Shown piece after piece: positions 1 to 6,084 of a DNA stretch of 6,746 bases. The notes below the pieces were generated by a model, which was given only the letters and a program-made list of their open reading frames with translations, ran no database searches and was not told the origin of the DNA. The translations under genes and the position numbers were made by a program. Source of the DNA: Pseudomonadota bacterium (GTDB lineage: Bacteria; Pseudomonadota; Gammaproteobacteria; Burkholderiales; Burkholderiaceae_D); contig JAEYIG010000257.1 in the NCBI GenBank assembly GCA_023409175.1, positions 1-6,746 of the forward strand, in the 5' to 3' direction. Position 1 is the first letter of the stretch. The number at the start of each line of letters is the position of its first letter.

Positions 1-92
1 TCTTCGATGGCGTCGAGCAATGCCGGGAAAAAATCCTCGCCATTTTGCAATAGCGTCAGATGATTGTCGGATGTGTAACGGACGACGCGCAT
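1..92 (-). CDS. clsB: Cardiolipin synthase B-like phospholipase D family protein, N-terminal fragment (runs off left edge)
   Basis: Only the first 30 codons are present, read leftward from an ATG at 92-90. The translation begins MRVVRYTSDNHLTLLQNGED and continues FFPALLDAIE. A short basic lead-in, then a 'LL.NGE.FFPAL..AI' stretch, is how ClsB/YbhO-type cardiolipin synthases begin before the first phospholipase D (HKD) domain. Family members condense phospholipid head groups at the inner membrane to make cardiolipin. The start lies 5 bases past the stop of the upstream EEP-family gene, and E. coli has the same pairing (ybhP followed by clsB), so an operon is likely. The purine-rich AAGGA (97-93) directly abuts the ATG, an unusually tight spacing; no other start codon lies nearby in frame, and translation may depend on coupling to the upstream gene. 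No catalytic HKD motif falls inside the window, so the call rests on the N-terminus and context. Confidence 0.72.
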   Translation of the reverse strand, partial: MRVVRYTSDNHLTLLQNGEDFFPALLDAIE

Positions 93-97
93 TCCTT

Positions 98-892
98 TTA
101 CTTGATCCGCAAGGAAGCGACCAGAGGTGCATGGTCGGACAGGGATGTCCAGGGAGACCCCTGCATCACGCTGGCGGAATCGACCTCAAACCCCCGGACG
201 TAAATACGGTCCAGCCTGAAAAAAGGAAACAGCGCAGGGAAAGTCCTCGCCGGCATCGGCTTGGGAACGAGTCCCGTCAACCGCGGAAAATAATTCCTTT
301 TCCCGTTTTCTTTCATGTCCATTTCATCAAACACTTCCTTGACCTGAAGCGTCCTCATCAAAAATCCCGACAATCTGTTATTCCAGTCGTTGAAGTCACC
401 CGCAATGATCACGGGCGCGTCTTTTGGCGCAGAAGCCTGCACGGTCCGGATCAGGGCACGTGTCTGCCGGATACGGCTGCCATTGAAAAGACCCAGATGG
501 ATGACGTAACAGTACACTTTCGTTTCAGGCGTTTGCAAAACGCAATGCAAAATCCCGCGTGACTCCATTGCGTGGTCTGACACGTCCTTGTTGAATTGGG
601 AAACGATCGGATACGTGCTCAGCAATGCATTGCCATGGTGTCCGTAGTTGTAAACGGCATTCTTGCCATAAGCGCAGTAAAGCGAGTCGCCCGCAAGATA
701 GGCGTGTTGTCCCTGCTCCTGCCATAAAAGCGCCTGCCGGTTTGCCGTCAAATCGTGACGTCCCTGCACTTCCTGAAGAAAAACGACATCGGCACTCAAA
801 GACCGGATAGACCTTTTCAGTTCCTGAATGATGGGTCGATGATCGATCGACGCCCCTTTATGAATATTGTAAGTCGCAATACGAAGTTCCAT
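98..892 (-). CDS. Endonuclease/exonuclease/phosphatase (EEP) family hydrolase, YbhP-like
   Basis: A 264-residue protein, about the length of E. coli YbhP. It carries the metal-dependent EEP-fold signature from end to end: TYNIHKG (N9), LQEV (E41), IHLGL (H132), GDFNDW (D166, N168), LDRIYV (D228) and SDHAPL (D253, H254). These are the metal-binding and catalytic positions of the DNase I / exonuclease III / sphingomyelinase fold, so a working phosphodiesterase or phosphatase is expected. The substrate cannot be read from sequence. I see no signal peptide or membrane segment, so it is probably cytoplasmic. The start is well supported: AAGGGA lies a few bases upstream (902-897 on the minus strand). 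The stop is followed within 5 bases by a clsB-like gene, the order seen for ybhP-clsB in E. coli, which suggests a link to phospholipid metabolism; that role is inference. Family call secure, specific function unknown. Confidence 0.9.
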   Translation of the reverse strand: MELRIATYNIHKGASIDHRPIIQELKRSIRSLSADVVFLQEVQGRHDLTANRQALLWQEQGQHAYLAGDSLYCAYGKNAVYNYGHHGNALLSTYPIVSQFNKDVSDHAMESRGILHCVLQTPETKVYCYVIHLGLFNGSRIRQTRALIRTVQASAPKDAPVIIAGDFNDWNNRLSGFLMRTLQVKEVFDEMDMKENGKRNYFPRLTGLVPKPMPARTFPALFPFFRLDRIYVRGFEVDSASVMQGSPWTSLSDHAPLVASLRIK

Positions 893-917
893 AGTATCCC
901 TTGAACACTTGCATGCC

Positions 918-932
918 GAATCAGAATGATTC
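918..932. repeat. Perfect 6-bp dyad, GAATCA-GAA-TGATTC
   Basis: A 15-base inverted repeat about 25 bases upstream of the EEP gene start. Size and symmetry suit a dimeric regulator site, but chance cannot be excluded at this length. No known operator is matched with confidence. Confidence 0.4.
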
Positions 933-961
933 CGAATGACGATCGGCCCATTTCCGGAATC

Positions 962-990
962 AATAATGAAATGAATATTTAATCATTATT
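962..990. repeat. Perfect 8-bp inverted repeat AATAATGA ... TCATTATT
   Basis: Two 8-base arms (962-969 and 983-990) are exact reverse complements around a 13-base AT-rich centre, in the middle of the divergent intergenic region. The arms resemble the ATAATGA/TCATTAT half-sites of Fur boxes, but the spacing is far wider than the standard 19-bp box, so a Fur assignment is only a suggestion. No G/C-rich stem or T-run is present, so it is not a terminator. Confidence 0.45.
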
Positions 991-1124
991 TCCAATACTG
1001 ATATTGTACTTTGTAAAAAACTTTCGAGTGCACGTCCAAATATGCAATTTTTAGCCACTGGGCGACAACAATTGCCTTCCGGTTTCAGCGATAATAGATG
1101 CCGTTAAAATCAAGCGAACATTCA

Positions 1125-2396
1125 ATGCGACTTTTGTATTCGTTTATCTGGTGGCTGATATTGCCTCTTGCCCTCCTGCGGCTTTATATAAGAGGCCGTA
1201 ATGAACCGGGTTATCGCCGGCATATCCCCGAACGCCTGGGCTTTTTTCCTCCGGCCGCCCCGTCACGGCAGAGAATCTGGGTTCATGCCGTATCGGTCGG
1301 CGAAACCCGCGCAGCCGAGCCTCTGATCAATGCACTTTTGTCCCGCTATCCGGATTGCGACATTCTTTTGACGCATATGACCCCGACTGGCCGTGCAACA
1401 GGCCGTTCTCTTTTCGCAACGGAAAAAAGGCTCATGCAAGCCTATCTGCCCTATGATACGAACTGGATGATGGGACGTTTTATCCGTCATTTCCAGCCAT
1501 CGCTTTGCATCCTGCTGGAAACGGAAATCTGGCCAAACCTGATTGCACAATGTGTCAGACATCACGTCCCGCTCGCGCTCGTCAATGCGCGCCTGTCAGA
1601 GCGGTCGCTGAAAAAAGGAAAGAAATTCGAATCGATCATGCTTGAAGCCGCAAGAGGCTTTTCAGCCGTTGCGGCGCAAACCCAAACCGACGCCGACCGT
1701 CTATCCCAGTTCGGCGCAGGCAATATTGCCGTCACCGGAAGTGTCAAATTCGACATCATTCCACCTGCCGAAGTCGTGGACAAAGGTCTGATACTGAAAA
1801 ATTCTATTGGCAACAGGCCGGTCCTGATGTGCGCCAGTACGCGGGAAGGCGAAGAAGACCTGATTCTGGAAGTACTGGACAAACTCGAGTCGAACGCCCT
1901 GCTGCTTATTGTCCCCCGCCATCCGCAACGCTTTGCGGAAGTCGCTCACAAGATTCAAACCAAACGAATCCGCATGATGAAGCGGTCTGAATTGCAGGAT
2001 CTGTCATTGGCAACCGTCCCGTCGGATGTGCGCATACTGCTCGGGGATTCGATGGGCGAAATGTTCATGTACTATGCTGCCAGCGACATAGCGTTCATAG
2101 GCGGCAGCCTGATGAAACTGGGTGGCCAGAACCTGATCGAGGCATGTGCTCTAGGCAAGCCTGTTCTTGTCGGGCAACATACCTTCAATTTCGAGGCCAT
2201 CACAAAAGACGCCGTCGAGACGGGTGCTGCTATCCGTATCCAGTCTGCACAGGAATTGATGGATCAGGCAAACCGCCTTTTCCAAGAGGAGGCATCACGG
2301 AGCGAAATGGGAATGAAAGCGAAAGAATTCGCCCGGCGGCAACATGGTGCAACAGACCGTACGATGGCACTTCTCGCGCCTCTTCTGGAAAAATAA
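1125..2396 (+). CDS. waaA: 3-deoxy-D-manno-octulosonic acid (Kdo) transferase WaaA
   Basis: Transfers Kdo from CMP-Kdo to the lipid A precursor on the cytoplasmic face of the inner membrane, the first step of LPS inner-core assembly. The product is 423 residues from this start, typical for the family. It opens with an N-terminal membrane anchor (about residues 2-22), then the acceptor-binding GT30 domain with RG-x-PGYR-x-PERLGF; E36 matches the catalytic glutamate of this motif. Further family motifs: MTPTG (85-89), ETEIWPN (132-138), NARLS (154-158), TGSVKFD (204-210), PRHPQRF (264-270), GDSMGEM (307-313), GGQNLIEA (333-340) and HTFNF (352-356). An in-frame ATG at 1098 would add 9 residues, but the N-terminus from 1125 (MRLLYSFI...) aligns with the E. 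coli start, and only a weak AAGCGA (1112-1117) serves as ribosome binding site. Whether it adds one or two Kdo residues cannot be read from sequence. No other LPS gene is adjacent. Confidence 0.95.
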   Translation: MRLLYSFIWWLILPLALLRLYIRGRNEPGYRRHIPERLGFFPPAAPSRQRIWVHAVSVGETRAAEPLINALLSRYPDCDILLTHMTPTGRATGRSLFATEKRLMQAYLPYDTNWMMGRFIRHFQPSLCILLETEIWPNLIAQCVRHHVPLALVNARLSERSLKKGKKFESIMLEAARGFSAVAAQTQTDADRLSQFGAGNIAVTGSVKFDIIPPAEVVDKGLILKNSIGNRPVLMCASTREGEEDLILEVLDKLESNALLLIVPRHPQRFAEVAHKIQTKRIRMMKRSELQDLSLATVPSDVRILLGDSMGEMFMYYAASDIAFIGGSLMKLGGQNLIEACALGKPVLVGQHTFNFEAITKDAVETGAAIRIQSAQELMDQANRLFQEEASRSEMGMKAKEFARRQHGATDRTMALLAPLLEK

Positions 2397-2410
2397 AAAT
2401 CCTTTATTTT
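2390..2410. repeat. AT-only inverted repeat covering the two convergent stop codons
   Basis: AAAATAAA (2390-2397) and TTTATTTT (2403-2410) are exact reverse complements with a 5-base centre. The waaA stop (2394-2396) lies in the left arm and the histidine kinase stop (2404-2406, minus strand) in the right arm. The stem has no G or C pairs, so it would be a weak hairpin and not a standard intrinsic terminator, though in either direction the 3' arm gives a U-rich RNA. Confidence 0.5.
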
Positions 2411-3081
2411 CCCTTCAGCGAAATGCTGATGGTCAGGGTCGTACCGGAATCTCCTGTCGAAATCCTGAACTCGCCGTTTAACATCCCGATCCGCTCACGA
2501 ATACCGGCCAGCCCATATGATTTTATTTTCCGGTTGCGAACTTTCGGCATGCCCACACCATTGTCGGAAATTTTCAGGACAAGCGTCTCTTCATTACCGT
2601 CCAGCTGGATAACGACCTTGCTGGCTTTGGCATGTTTGACGATATTCGTCAACGCTTCCTGAAGCACCCTGAACAGAACTGTCGCCCGTTCGTCATCCAG
2701 TTCCAGATTGTCGTCGTGCGTTTCAAAAACACACTCGATCCCGTTTCTGCGGGTAAAGTCTTTCGCCTGCCATTCCAGGGAAGCGACCAGCCCCAGGTCC
2801 ATCACGGCAGGACGAAGATTATTGATCAGGTTACGAACACTTTTGACTGTCGAATCGAGTTGTCCAAGCACTTCGTCGATACGTTCCGACCGTTTTTGGG
2901 TCGAGTCGAAAACGCCCTGTTTCAACAAAGTCACTTCGATCCGCAAGGCCAGAAGACGCTGGCCCAGTTCATCGTGAATTTCCCTCGCGATGCGCTTGCG
3001 CTCATCTTCACGGATCTTTTCATGATGTTCGATCAGTTCGCGCAATTCTTCTTCATCGACTATAGTGCTCTGTAAAACCAT
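2404..3081 (-). CDS. Cytoplasmic sensor-less histidine kinase, NarL/DegS type (HisKA_3 + HATPase_c)
   Basis: A 225-residue two-component kinase. Residues about 7-30 form a charged, helix-forming lead (ELRELIEHHEKIREDERKR) typical of the linker before a kinase core. The HisKA_3 dimerisation box follows: REIHDELGQ with phospho-acceptor H36. The C-terminal ATPase domain shows QEALTNIVKHAKAS (N box, N146), DNGVGMP (G1, residues 173-179) and GLAGIRERIGMLNG (G2, about 190-203). All catalytic motifs are intact. There is no membrane segment, PAS, GAF or other input domain. The frame stays open upstream to about 3153 but contains no ATG, GTG or TTG, so this ATG is the first possible start and no sensor has been missed. 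The start is 35 bases after the orn stop on the same strand, implying co-transcription. No response regulator lies in the window, so partner and signal are unknown. A complex with a separate sensor protein is one possibility. Confidence 0.9.
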   Translation of the reverse strand: MVLQSTIVDEEELRELIEHHEKIREDERKRIAREIHDELGQRLLALRIEVTLLKQGVFDSTQKRSERIDEVLGQLDSTVKSVRNLINNLRPAVMDLGLVASLEWQAKDFTRRNGIECVFETHDDNLELDDERATVLFRVLQEALTNIVKHAKASKVVIQLDGNEETLVLKISDNGVGMPKVRNRKIKSYGLAGIRERIGMLNGEFRISTGDSGTTLTISISLKGK

Positions 3082-3116
3082 ATTATTCCCGCCGTCAAAA
3101 GTAACGTAAAAAACGG

Positions 3117-3716
3117 TTAAGCCCTGATAAAGTGTTCCCGGTAATACTTCAGTTCATCAATGGATTCCATGATGTCAGCCAGGGCGGTATGCTTTTGCTG
3201 TTTCTTGAAGCCATCGATCAGTTCGGGTTTCCAGCGCCTTGCCAGTTCTTTCAGGGTGGAAACGTCCAGATTGCGATAATGGAAAAACGCTTCCAGCTTT
3301 GGCATGGTTTTGGCCATAAAACGGCGATCCTGACAAATCGTGTTTCCGCACATCGGGGATTTTCCCTTGGGCACGTAATCAATCAGAAAATCAATCAATG
3401 CGTCTTCAGCCATCGCTTCAGTAATGTTGGACGCCTTGACGCGGTCGATCAGCCCCGACTTTCCGTGCGTACCCTTGTTCCAGGCATCCATGCCATTCAA
3501 AATCGCATCGGATTGGTGGATGGCATAAACCGGCGCTTCAGCAAGCACATTCAGATTCGCATCCGTCACAACGACAGCGACCTCGATAATCCGTTCTTTT
3601 TCGGGATCGAGTCCTGTCATCTCGAGATCAACCCAAATCAAATTCATTTCATTCCGCAATTTTTTACCGCTATTATTTTGAGCTGACGCTGGTTGCGATT
3701 CCTGAGCTTGTGACAT
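3117..3716 (-). CDS. orn: Oligoribonuclease (DEDDh 3'-5' exoribonuclease)
   Basis: Degrades 2- to 5-nucleotide RNA fragments to mononucleotides, completing mRNA decay, and in many bacteria clears pGpG from c-di-GMP breakdown. The DEDDh active site is complete: D30 and E32 in [11 protein letters not shown]130 in QDRRF, and H176 and D181 in [22 protein letters not shown] and the YYREHFI terminus closely match E. coli Orn. The start at 3716 is chosen because AAGGA (3729-3725, minus strand) sits 8 bases before it. In-frame starts further out (GTG 3755, ATG 3737) lack such a site. This gives 199 residues with a 23-residue polar Q/S/A/N-rich extension before [13 protein letters not shown]. coli Orn has only about 6 there. 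ATG at 3647 would remove the extension. The kinase gene follows 35 bases downstream, and the M48 protease gene diverges. Confidence 0.95.
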   Translation of the reverse strand: MSQAQESQPASAQNNSGKKLRNEMNLIWVDLEMTGLDPEKERIIEVAVVVTDANLNVLAEAPVYAIHQSDAILNGMDAWNKGTHGKSGLIDRVKASNITEAMAEDALIDFLIDYVPKGKSPMCGNTICQDRRFMAKTMPKLEAFFHYRNLDVSTLKELARRWKPELIDGFKKQQKHTALADIMESIDELKYYREHFIRA

Positions 3717-3766
3717 AATTTCATTCCTTAATGACATAATCGAACATTTTCTCACAAGGACATAAT
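3712..3766. repeat. Three direct copies of GACATAAT across the orn/M48 divergent start region
   Basis: Identical octamers lie at 3712-3719, 3733-3740 and 3759-3766. The first overlaps the orn start codon, the third overlaps the M48 protease start codon, and the second falls between them. Spacing is 21 and 26 bases. The third is part of a perfect 11-base palindrome, GACAT-A-ATGTC (3759-3769). On the plus strand each copy holds CATAAT, one base from the -10 consensus. GTGACA (3710-3715) lies 19 bases before the middle CATAAT and could be a protease promoter with a short leader and AAGGA at 3756-3760. Function is not established; the repeats could be operator sites, promoter elements or coincidence. 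Confidence 0.45.
3725..3729 (-). promoter_or_regulatory. Ribosome binding site deciding the orn start
   Basis: On the minus strand this reads AAGGA, 8 bases before the ATG at 3716. It favours that start over the upstream in-frame GTG (3755) and ATG (3737), and over the internal ATG at 3647 that other Orn proteins might suggest. Confidence 0.7.
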
Positions 3767-5024
3767 GTCAGCATCCGCGTTTACGCAATTATTCATTTTT
3801 TTTCTGTTTTTGACCGTTGCCGTCCGTTTTTGGCTCTCTGTCAGACAAATACGACACGTCAGGGCCCATCAGGAAAAAGTGCCTGAACAGTTCTCAGGGA
3901 GCATTTCTCCGGCATCCCACCAGAAAGCGGCTGCCTATACGGTAGCCAGAACCCGGTTCGGAATCATTTCGCTGATTGTGGAAACTGTCGTCCTGCTCGG
4001 ATTCACCCTTTTTGGCGGCCTCGAAAAACTGTCGGGCCTGATTCTCGGTTTCACCGGCAACAACATGATTTACCAGATCGCCCTGATTGCCCTGGTCAGT
4101 ATCATCGTCGGCGCCATCGACATTCCGTTCGATTACTACCATCAGTTTGTGCTTGAAGAAAAATTCGGCTTCAACAAAATGACCCCGGCGCTGTTTTTTG
4201 GTGACATCGTCAAAAGTACACTACTAGGCATCATCATCGGTTTGCCGGTCATCTGGATTTTACTGACCGTCATGGGAAAAGCCGGAACATGGTGGTGGCT
4301 TTATGCCTGGATACTCTGGACGGTTTTCCAGTATCTGATGCTGTTCCTTTACCCGACATTCATTGCGCCGCTTTTCAACAAATTCACCCCCCTTCAGGAT
4401 GAAAAACTGCGTGTAAAAATCGAGGATCTCATGCGTCGTGTCGGTTTCCAGTCCAAAGGACTCTATGTTATGGACGGATCGAAAAGAAGCGCGCATGGAA
4501 ATGCCTATTTCACCGGTTTCGGCGCAGCCAAACGCGTCGTCTTTTTCGATACCCTGATTGAAAAGCTCTCTCCGGAAGAAATAGAAGCCGTACTGGCTCA
4601 TGAATTGGGGCATTTCCGTTTGAAACACGTCATGAAACGCATGCTTGTCACGAGTGTACTGTCTCTCGTTTTTCTCGCCATTCTCGGCTATCTCAAAGAC
4701 CAGAGCTGGTTTTATGCCGGACTCGGTTTCAATGCAGTACCGTCTGATGGCAACGATGCGGTTGCCCTGATTCTCTTTGCATTGACACTGCCAATCTTCA
4801 CCTTTTTCCTGTCCCCGCTGATGGCAATCAGTTCACGCAAACATGAATTCGAGGCGGATGCGTTTTCGGCAAAATACACACAGGCAGACGACCTGATTCA
4901 TGCTCTGGTCAAGATGTACCAGGACAATGCCTCGACGCTGACGCCTGACCCGCTTCATTCCGCGTTTTACGATTCCCATCCGCCTGCCAGCCAGCGCATC
5001 AATCATTTGCTGGGGCATTTATGA
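3765..5024 (+). CDS. M48 family (Ste24/CAAX protease-like) integral membrane zinc metallopeptidase
   Basis: A 419-residue protein with the Ste24-type layout. An N-terminal multi-helix domain (membrane segments at about 7-25, 66-84, 100-120, 148-170 and 176-200, with the family stretch [19 protein letters not shown] at about 119-137) is followed by a catalytic domain. Zinc site: HELGH at 279-283 (ligands H279, H283; base E280) and the third ligand E361 in [18 protein letters not shown] (246-253) and the near-terminal DSHPP (403-407) are also typical. Two further membrane segments lie at about 293-310 and 331-355. In eukaryotes Ste24 matures prenylated proteins and clears stuck translocons. The bacterial protein probably does membrane protein quality control, since CAAX prenylation is not expected here; that is inference. 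The start is supported by AAGGA 4 bases upstream (3756-3760). The stop overlaps the rsgA start by ATGA, implying one transcript and coupled translation. Confidence 0.94.
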   Translation: MSASAFTQLFIFFLFLTVAVRFWLSVRQIRHVRAHQEKVPEQFSGSISPASHQKAAAYTVARTRFGIISLIVETVVLLGFTLFGGLEKLSGLILGFTGNNMIYQIALIALVSIIVGAIDIPFDYYHQFVLEEKFGFNKMTPALFFGDIVKSTLLGIIIGLPVIWILLTVMGKAGTWWWLYAWILWTVFQYLMLFLYPTFIAPLFNKFTPLQDEKLRVKIEDLMRRVGFQSKGLYVMDGSKRSAHGNAYFTGFGAAKRVVFFDTLIEKLSPEEIEAVLAHELGHFRLKHVMKRMLVTSVLSLVFLAILGYLKDQSWFYAGLGFNAVPSDGNDAVALILFALTLPIFTFFLSPLMAISSRKHEFEADAFSAKYTQADDLIHALVKMYQDNASTLTPDPLHSAFYDSHPPASQRINHLLGHL

Positions 5025-5917
5025 CGAAAAATACAATCCACGCCCAGATCATCGCTGCGCATGGCCGTCATTACCTGGCAAGCACAGGCACTGAAATGCT
5101 TCATTGCGTCACCCGCGGGAAAAAAAGCGACGTCGCCGTGGGCGACAGCGTCAATGTCATGCCGACCGCCAAGGGACAGGCAGTCATCGAATCCATTCAG
5201 GACCGGCATTCACTCCTTTATCGTTCGGACCAATACAAGTCCAAACTGCTGGCAGCCAATGTCGATCAACTGTTCATCGTGATTGCGACAGAACCGAGCT
5301 TTTCCGATGACCTGGTATCCCGCGCGATTGTCGCAGCGGAAGCCGCCGGAATTGAGGTGCGCCTCATCCTCAACAAAACCGATATCACCGACCAGCTCGA
5401 AAAGGCCCGGCAACGGGCGGCATTCTATGCCAATCTCGGCTATCCGGTACATGAAGTCTCGGCGACCTCAATGCCTGAAGAAACGTTTTCGGCCCTGTCT
5501 CCCATGATCCAAAACCGGACGACTATCCTGATCGGACAATCCGGCATGGGAAAATCGACTATCGTCAACCTGCTGGTACCGGGCGCCGACATTGCCACAC
5601 GCGAAATCTCGACTGTCCTGAATTCGGGAAAACACACGACGACTTTCACCCGGATGTACCGGCTTGATGAAAACACGGCCGTCATTGATTCTCCCGGTTT
5701 CCAGGAATTCGGGCTGTATCATTTGACCGAAGGGATGCTTGAACGGGCCTTCCGGGAATTCAGGCCCTATCTTGGCCAGTGCCGTTTTTACAATTGCCAC
5801 CACCTGACCGAGCCGGGATGCGCCATTCTTGGCGCTGTTGAAGAAGGCAGGATTTCCGGCATGCGCCATGAACTATACAAACAACTGGTTCATGAATCGG
5901 AACAGAAAGTGTTCTGA
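5021..5917 (+). CDS. rsgA: Ribosome small subunit-dependent GTPase A (RsgA/YjeQ)
   Basis: A circularly permuted GTPase that acts in late maturation of the 30S subunit. Its 298 residues include an N-terminal OB-fold (about 5-65; CVTRGKKSDVAVGDSVNV region), then the G motifs in permuted order: NKTD (G4, 118-121), SAT (G5, 147-149), P-loop GQSGMGKST (G1, 172-180), HTTT (G2, 205-208) and DSPGFQEFG (G3, 223-231). A C-terminal zinc module follows with C254, C259, H261 and C267, spaced C-x4-C-x-H-x5-C as in the family. Nothing is missing. The start codon overlaps the protease stop (ATGA), with GGGG a few bases upstream as a modest ribosome binding site, so translation is likely coupled. E. coli RsgA is longer (about 350 residues) because of N-terminal extension; this length is common in betaproteobacteria. 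Sharing a neighbourhood with orn in E. coli and here suggests an old RNA/ribosome housekeeping linkage. Confidence 0.96.
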   Translation: MTKNTIHAQIIAAHGRHYLASTGTEMLHCVTRGKKSDVAVGDSVNVMPTAKGQAVIESIQDRHSLLYRSDQYKSKLLAANVDQLFIVIATEPSFSDDLVSRAIVAAEAAGIEVRLILNKTDITDQLEKARQRAAFYANLGYPVHEVSATSMPEETFSALSPMIQNRTTILIGQSGMGKSTIVNLLVPGADIATREISTVLNSGKHTTTFTRMYRLDENTAVIDSPGFQEFGLYHLTEGMLERAFREFRPYLGQCRFYNCHHLTEPGCAILGAVEEGRISGMRHELYKQLVHESEQKVF

Positions 5918-5951
5918 GCACTTTTATTGCGAATATCTTCTTTTGGGAAAA

Positions 5952-6008
5952 CAGGCCATTTTCCGGCAAAAAATGCCTGAAACAATGACGAAAAGAGCCG
6001 TTTTTTTT
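5952..6008 (+). terminator. Possible rsgA terminator region: alternative hairpins then T8
   Basis: Downstream of rsgA, CAGGCCATTTT (5952-5962) can pair with AAAATGCCTG (5970-5979) with one bulged C. The overlapping TTTCCGGC (5960-5967) can instead pair with GCCTGAAA (5975-5982) with one mismatch around a 7-base loop. Eight T residues occur only at 6001-6008, after GCCG, which could pair with CGGC (5964-5967) across a long loop. The stem and T-run are not in the tight arrangement of a strong intrinsic terminator, so this is tentative. Confidence 0.35.
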
Positions 6009-6033
6009 AAAATTTCAAAAAATCAACTATAAT
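6006..6033 (+). promoter_or_regulatory. Sigma70-like promoter for argF
   Basis: A perfect TATAAT (6028-6033) is preceded by TTTAAA (6006-6011, 4 of 6 consensus) with a 16-base spacer. Transcription would start near 6040 and give a leader of about 45 bases before the argF ATG. The -35 overlaps the T8 run of the possible rsgA terminator. No clear ArgR box was recognised. Confidence 0.6.
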
Positions 6034-6084
6034 CAAATATTAAAAACGTTCACGCGGCACACTTTTTAGTCGCCATAGTCGTAT

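Larger units (their letters stand above)
893..1124. promoter_or_regulatory. Divergent intergenic region between the EEP gene and waaA
   Basis: These 232 bases separate two divergent genes and must hold both promoters. I see no credible ORF or RNA gene. The core (about 960-1020) is strongly AT-rich. Three dyads stand out: GAATCA-GAA-TGATTC (918-932), TTCCGGAA (952-959) and AATAATGA/TCATTATT (962-990). For waaA, GATAAT at 1090-1095 is a -10-like hexamer placing transcription start about 25 bases before the ATG at 1125, but no good -35 lies at the right distance. A weaker pair, TTTCCA (990-995) and TGTAAA (1013-1018), is spaced 17. On the minus strand I could not pick one convincing promoter for the EEP gene. 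The regulatory role is clear from position; the exact elements are not. Confidence 0.55.

Noticed and set aside
20..562. 180-codon plus-strand reading frame
   Set aside because: It lies antisense to the EEP gene, whose catalytic motifs are all on the minus strand; its translation is rich in R, P and Q with no recognisable domain.
962..990. A genuine Fur box
   Set aside because: The half-sites look similar but are separated by 13 bases; the standard 19-bp arrangement is absent, so it is reported only as an inverted repeat.
1098..1124. Upstream ATG at 1098 as the waaA start
   Set aside because: The nine extra residues (MPLKSSEHS) are polar, precede the conserved membrane-anchor start, and overlap the GATAAT -10-like element; no ribosome binding site precedes it.
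2144..2662. 172-codon plus-strand frame crossing the waaA end and the kinase 3' end
   Set aside because: Out of frame with waaA and antisense to the kinase; it spans two real genes and has no family features.
2632..3075. 147-codon plus-strand frame opposite the histidine kinase
   Set aside because: Shadow of the kinase gene; composition and lack of motifs give no support for a real protein.
3132..3686. 184-codon plus-strand frame opposite orn
   Set aside because: It is the complement of a highly conserved Orn coding sequence, shows no domain, and has no sign of its own promoter.
5829..6032. 67-codon plus-strand frame overlapping the rsgA end and the intergenic region
   Set aside because: It starts inside rsgA in another frame and ends in the T-run and promoter region; no ribosome binding site or motif supports it.
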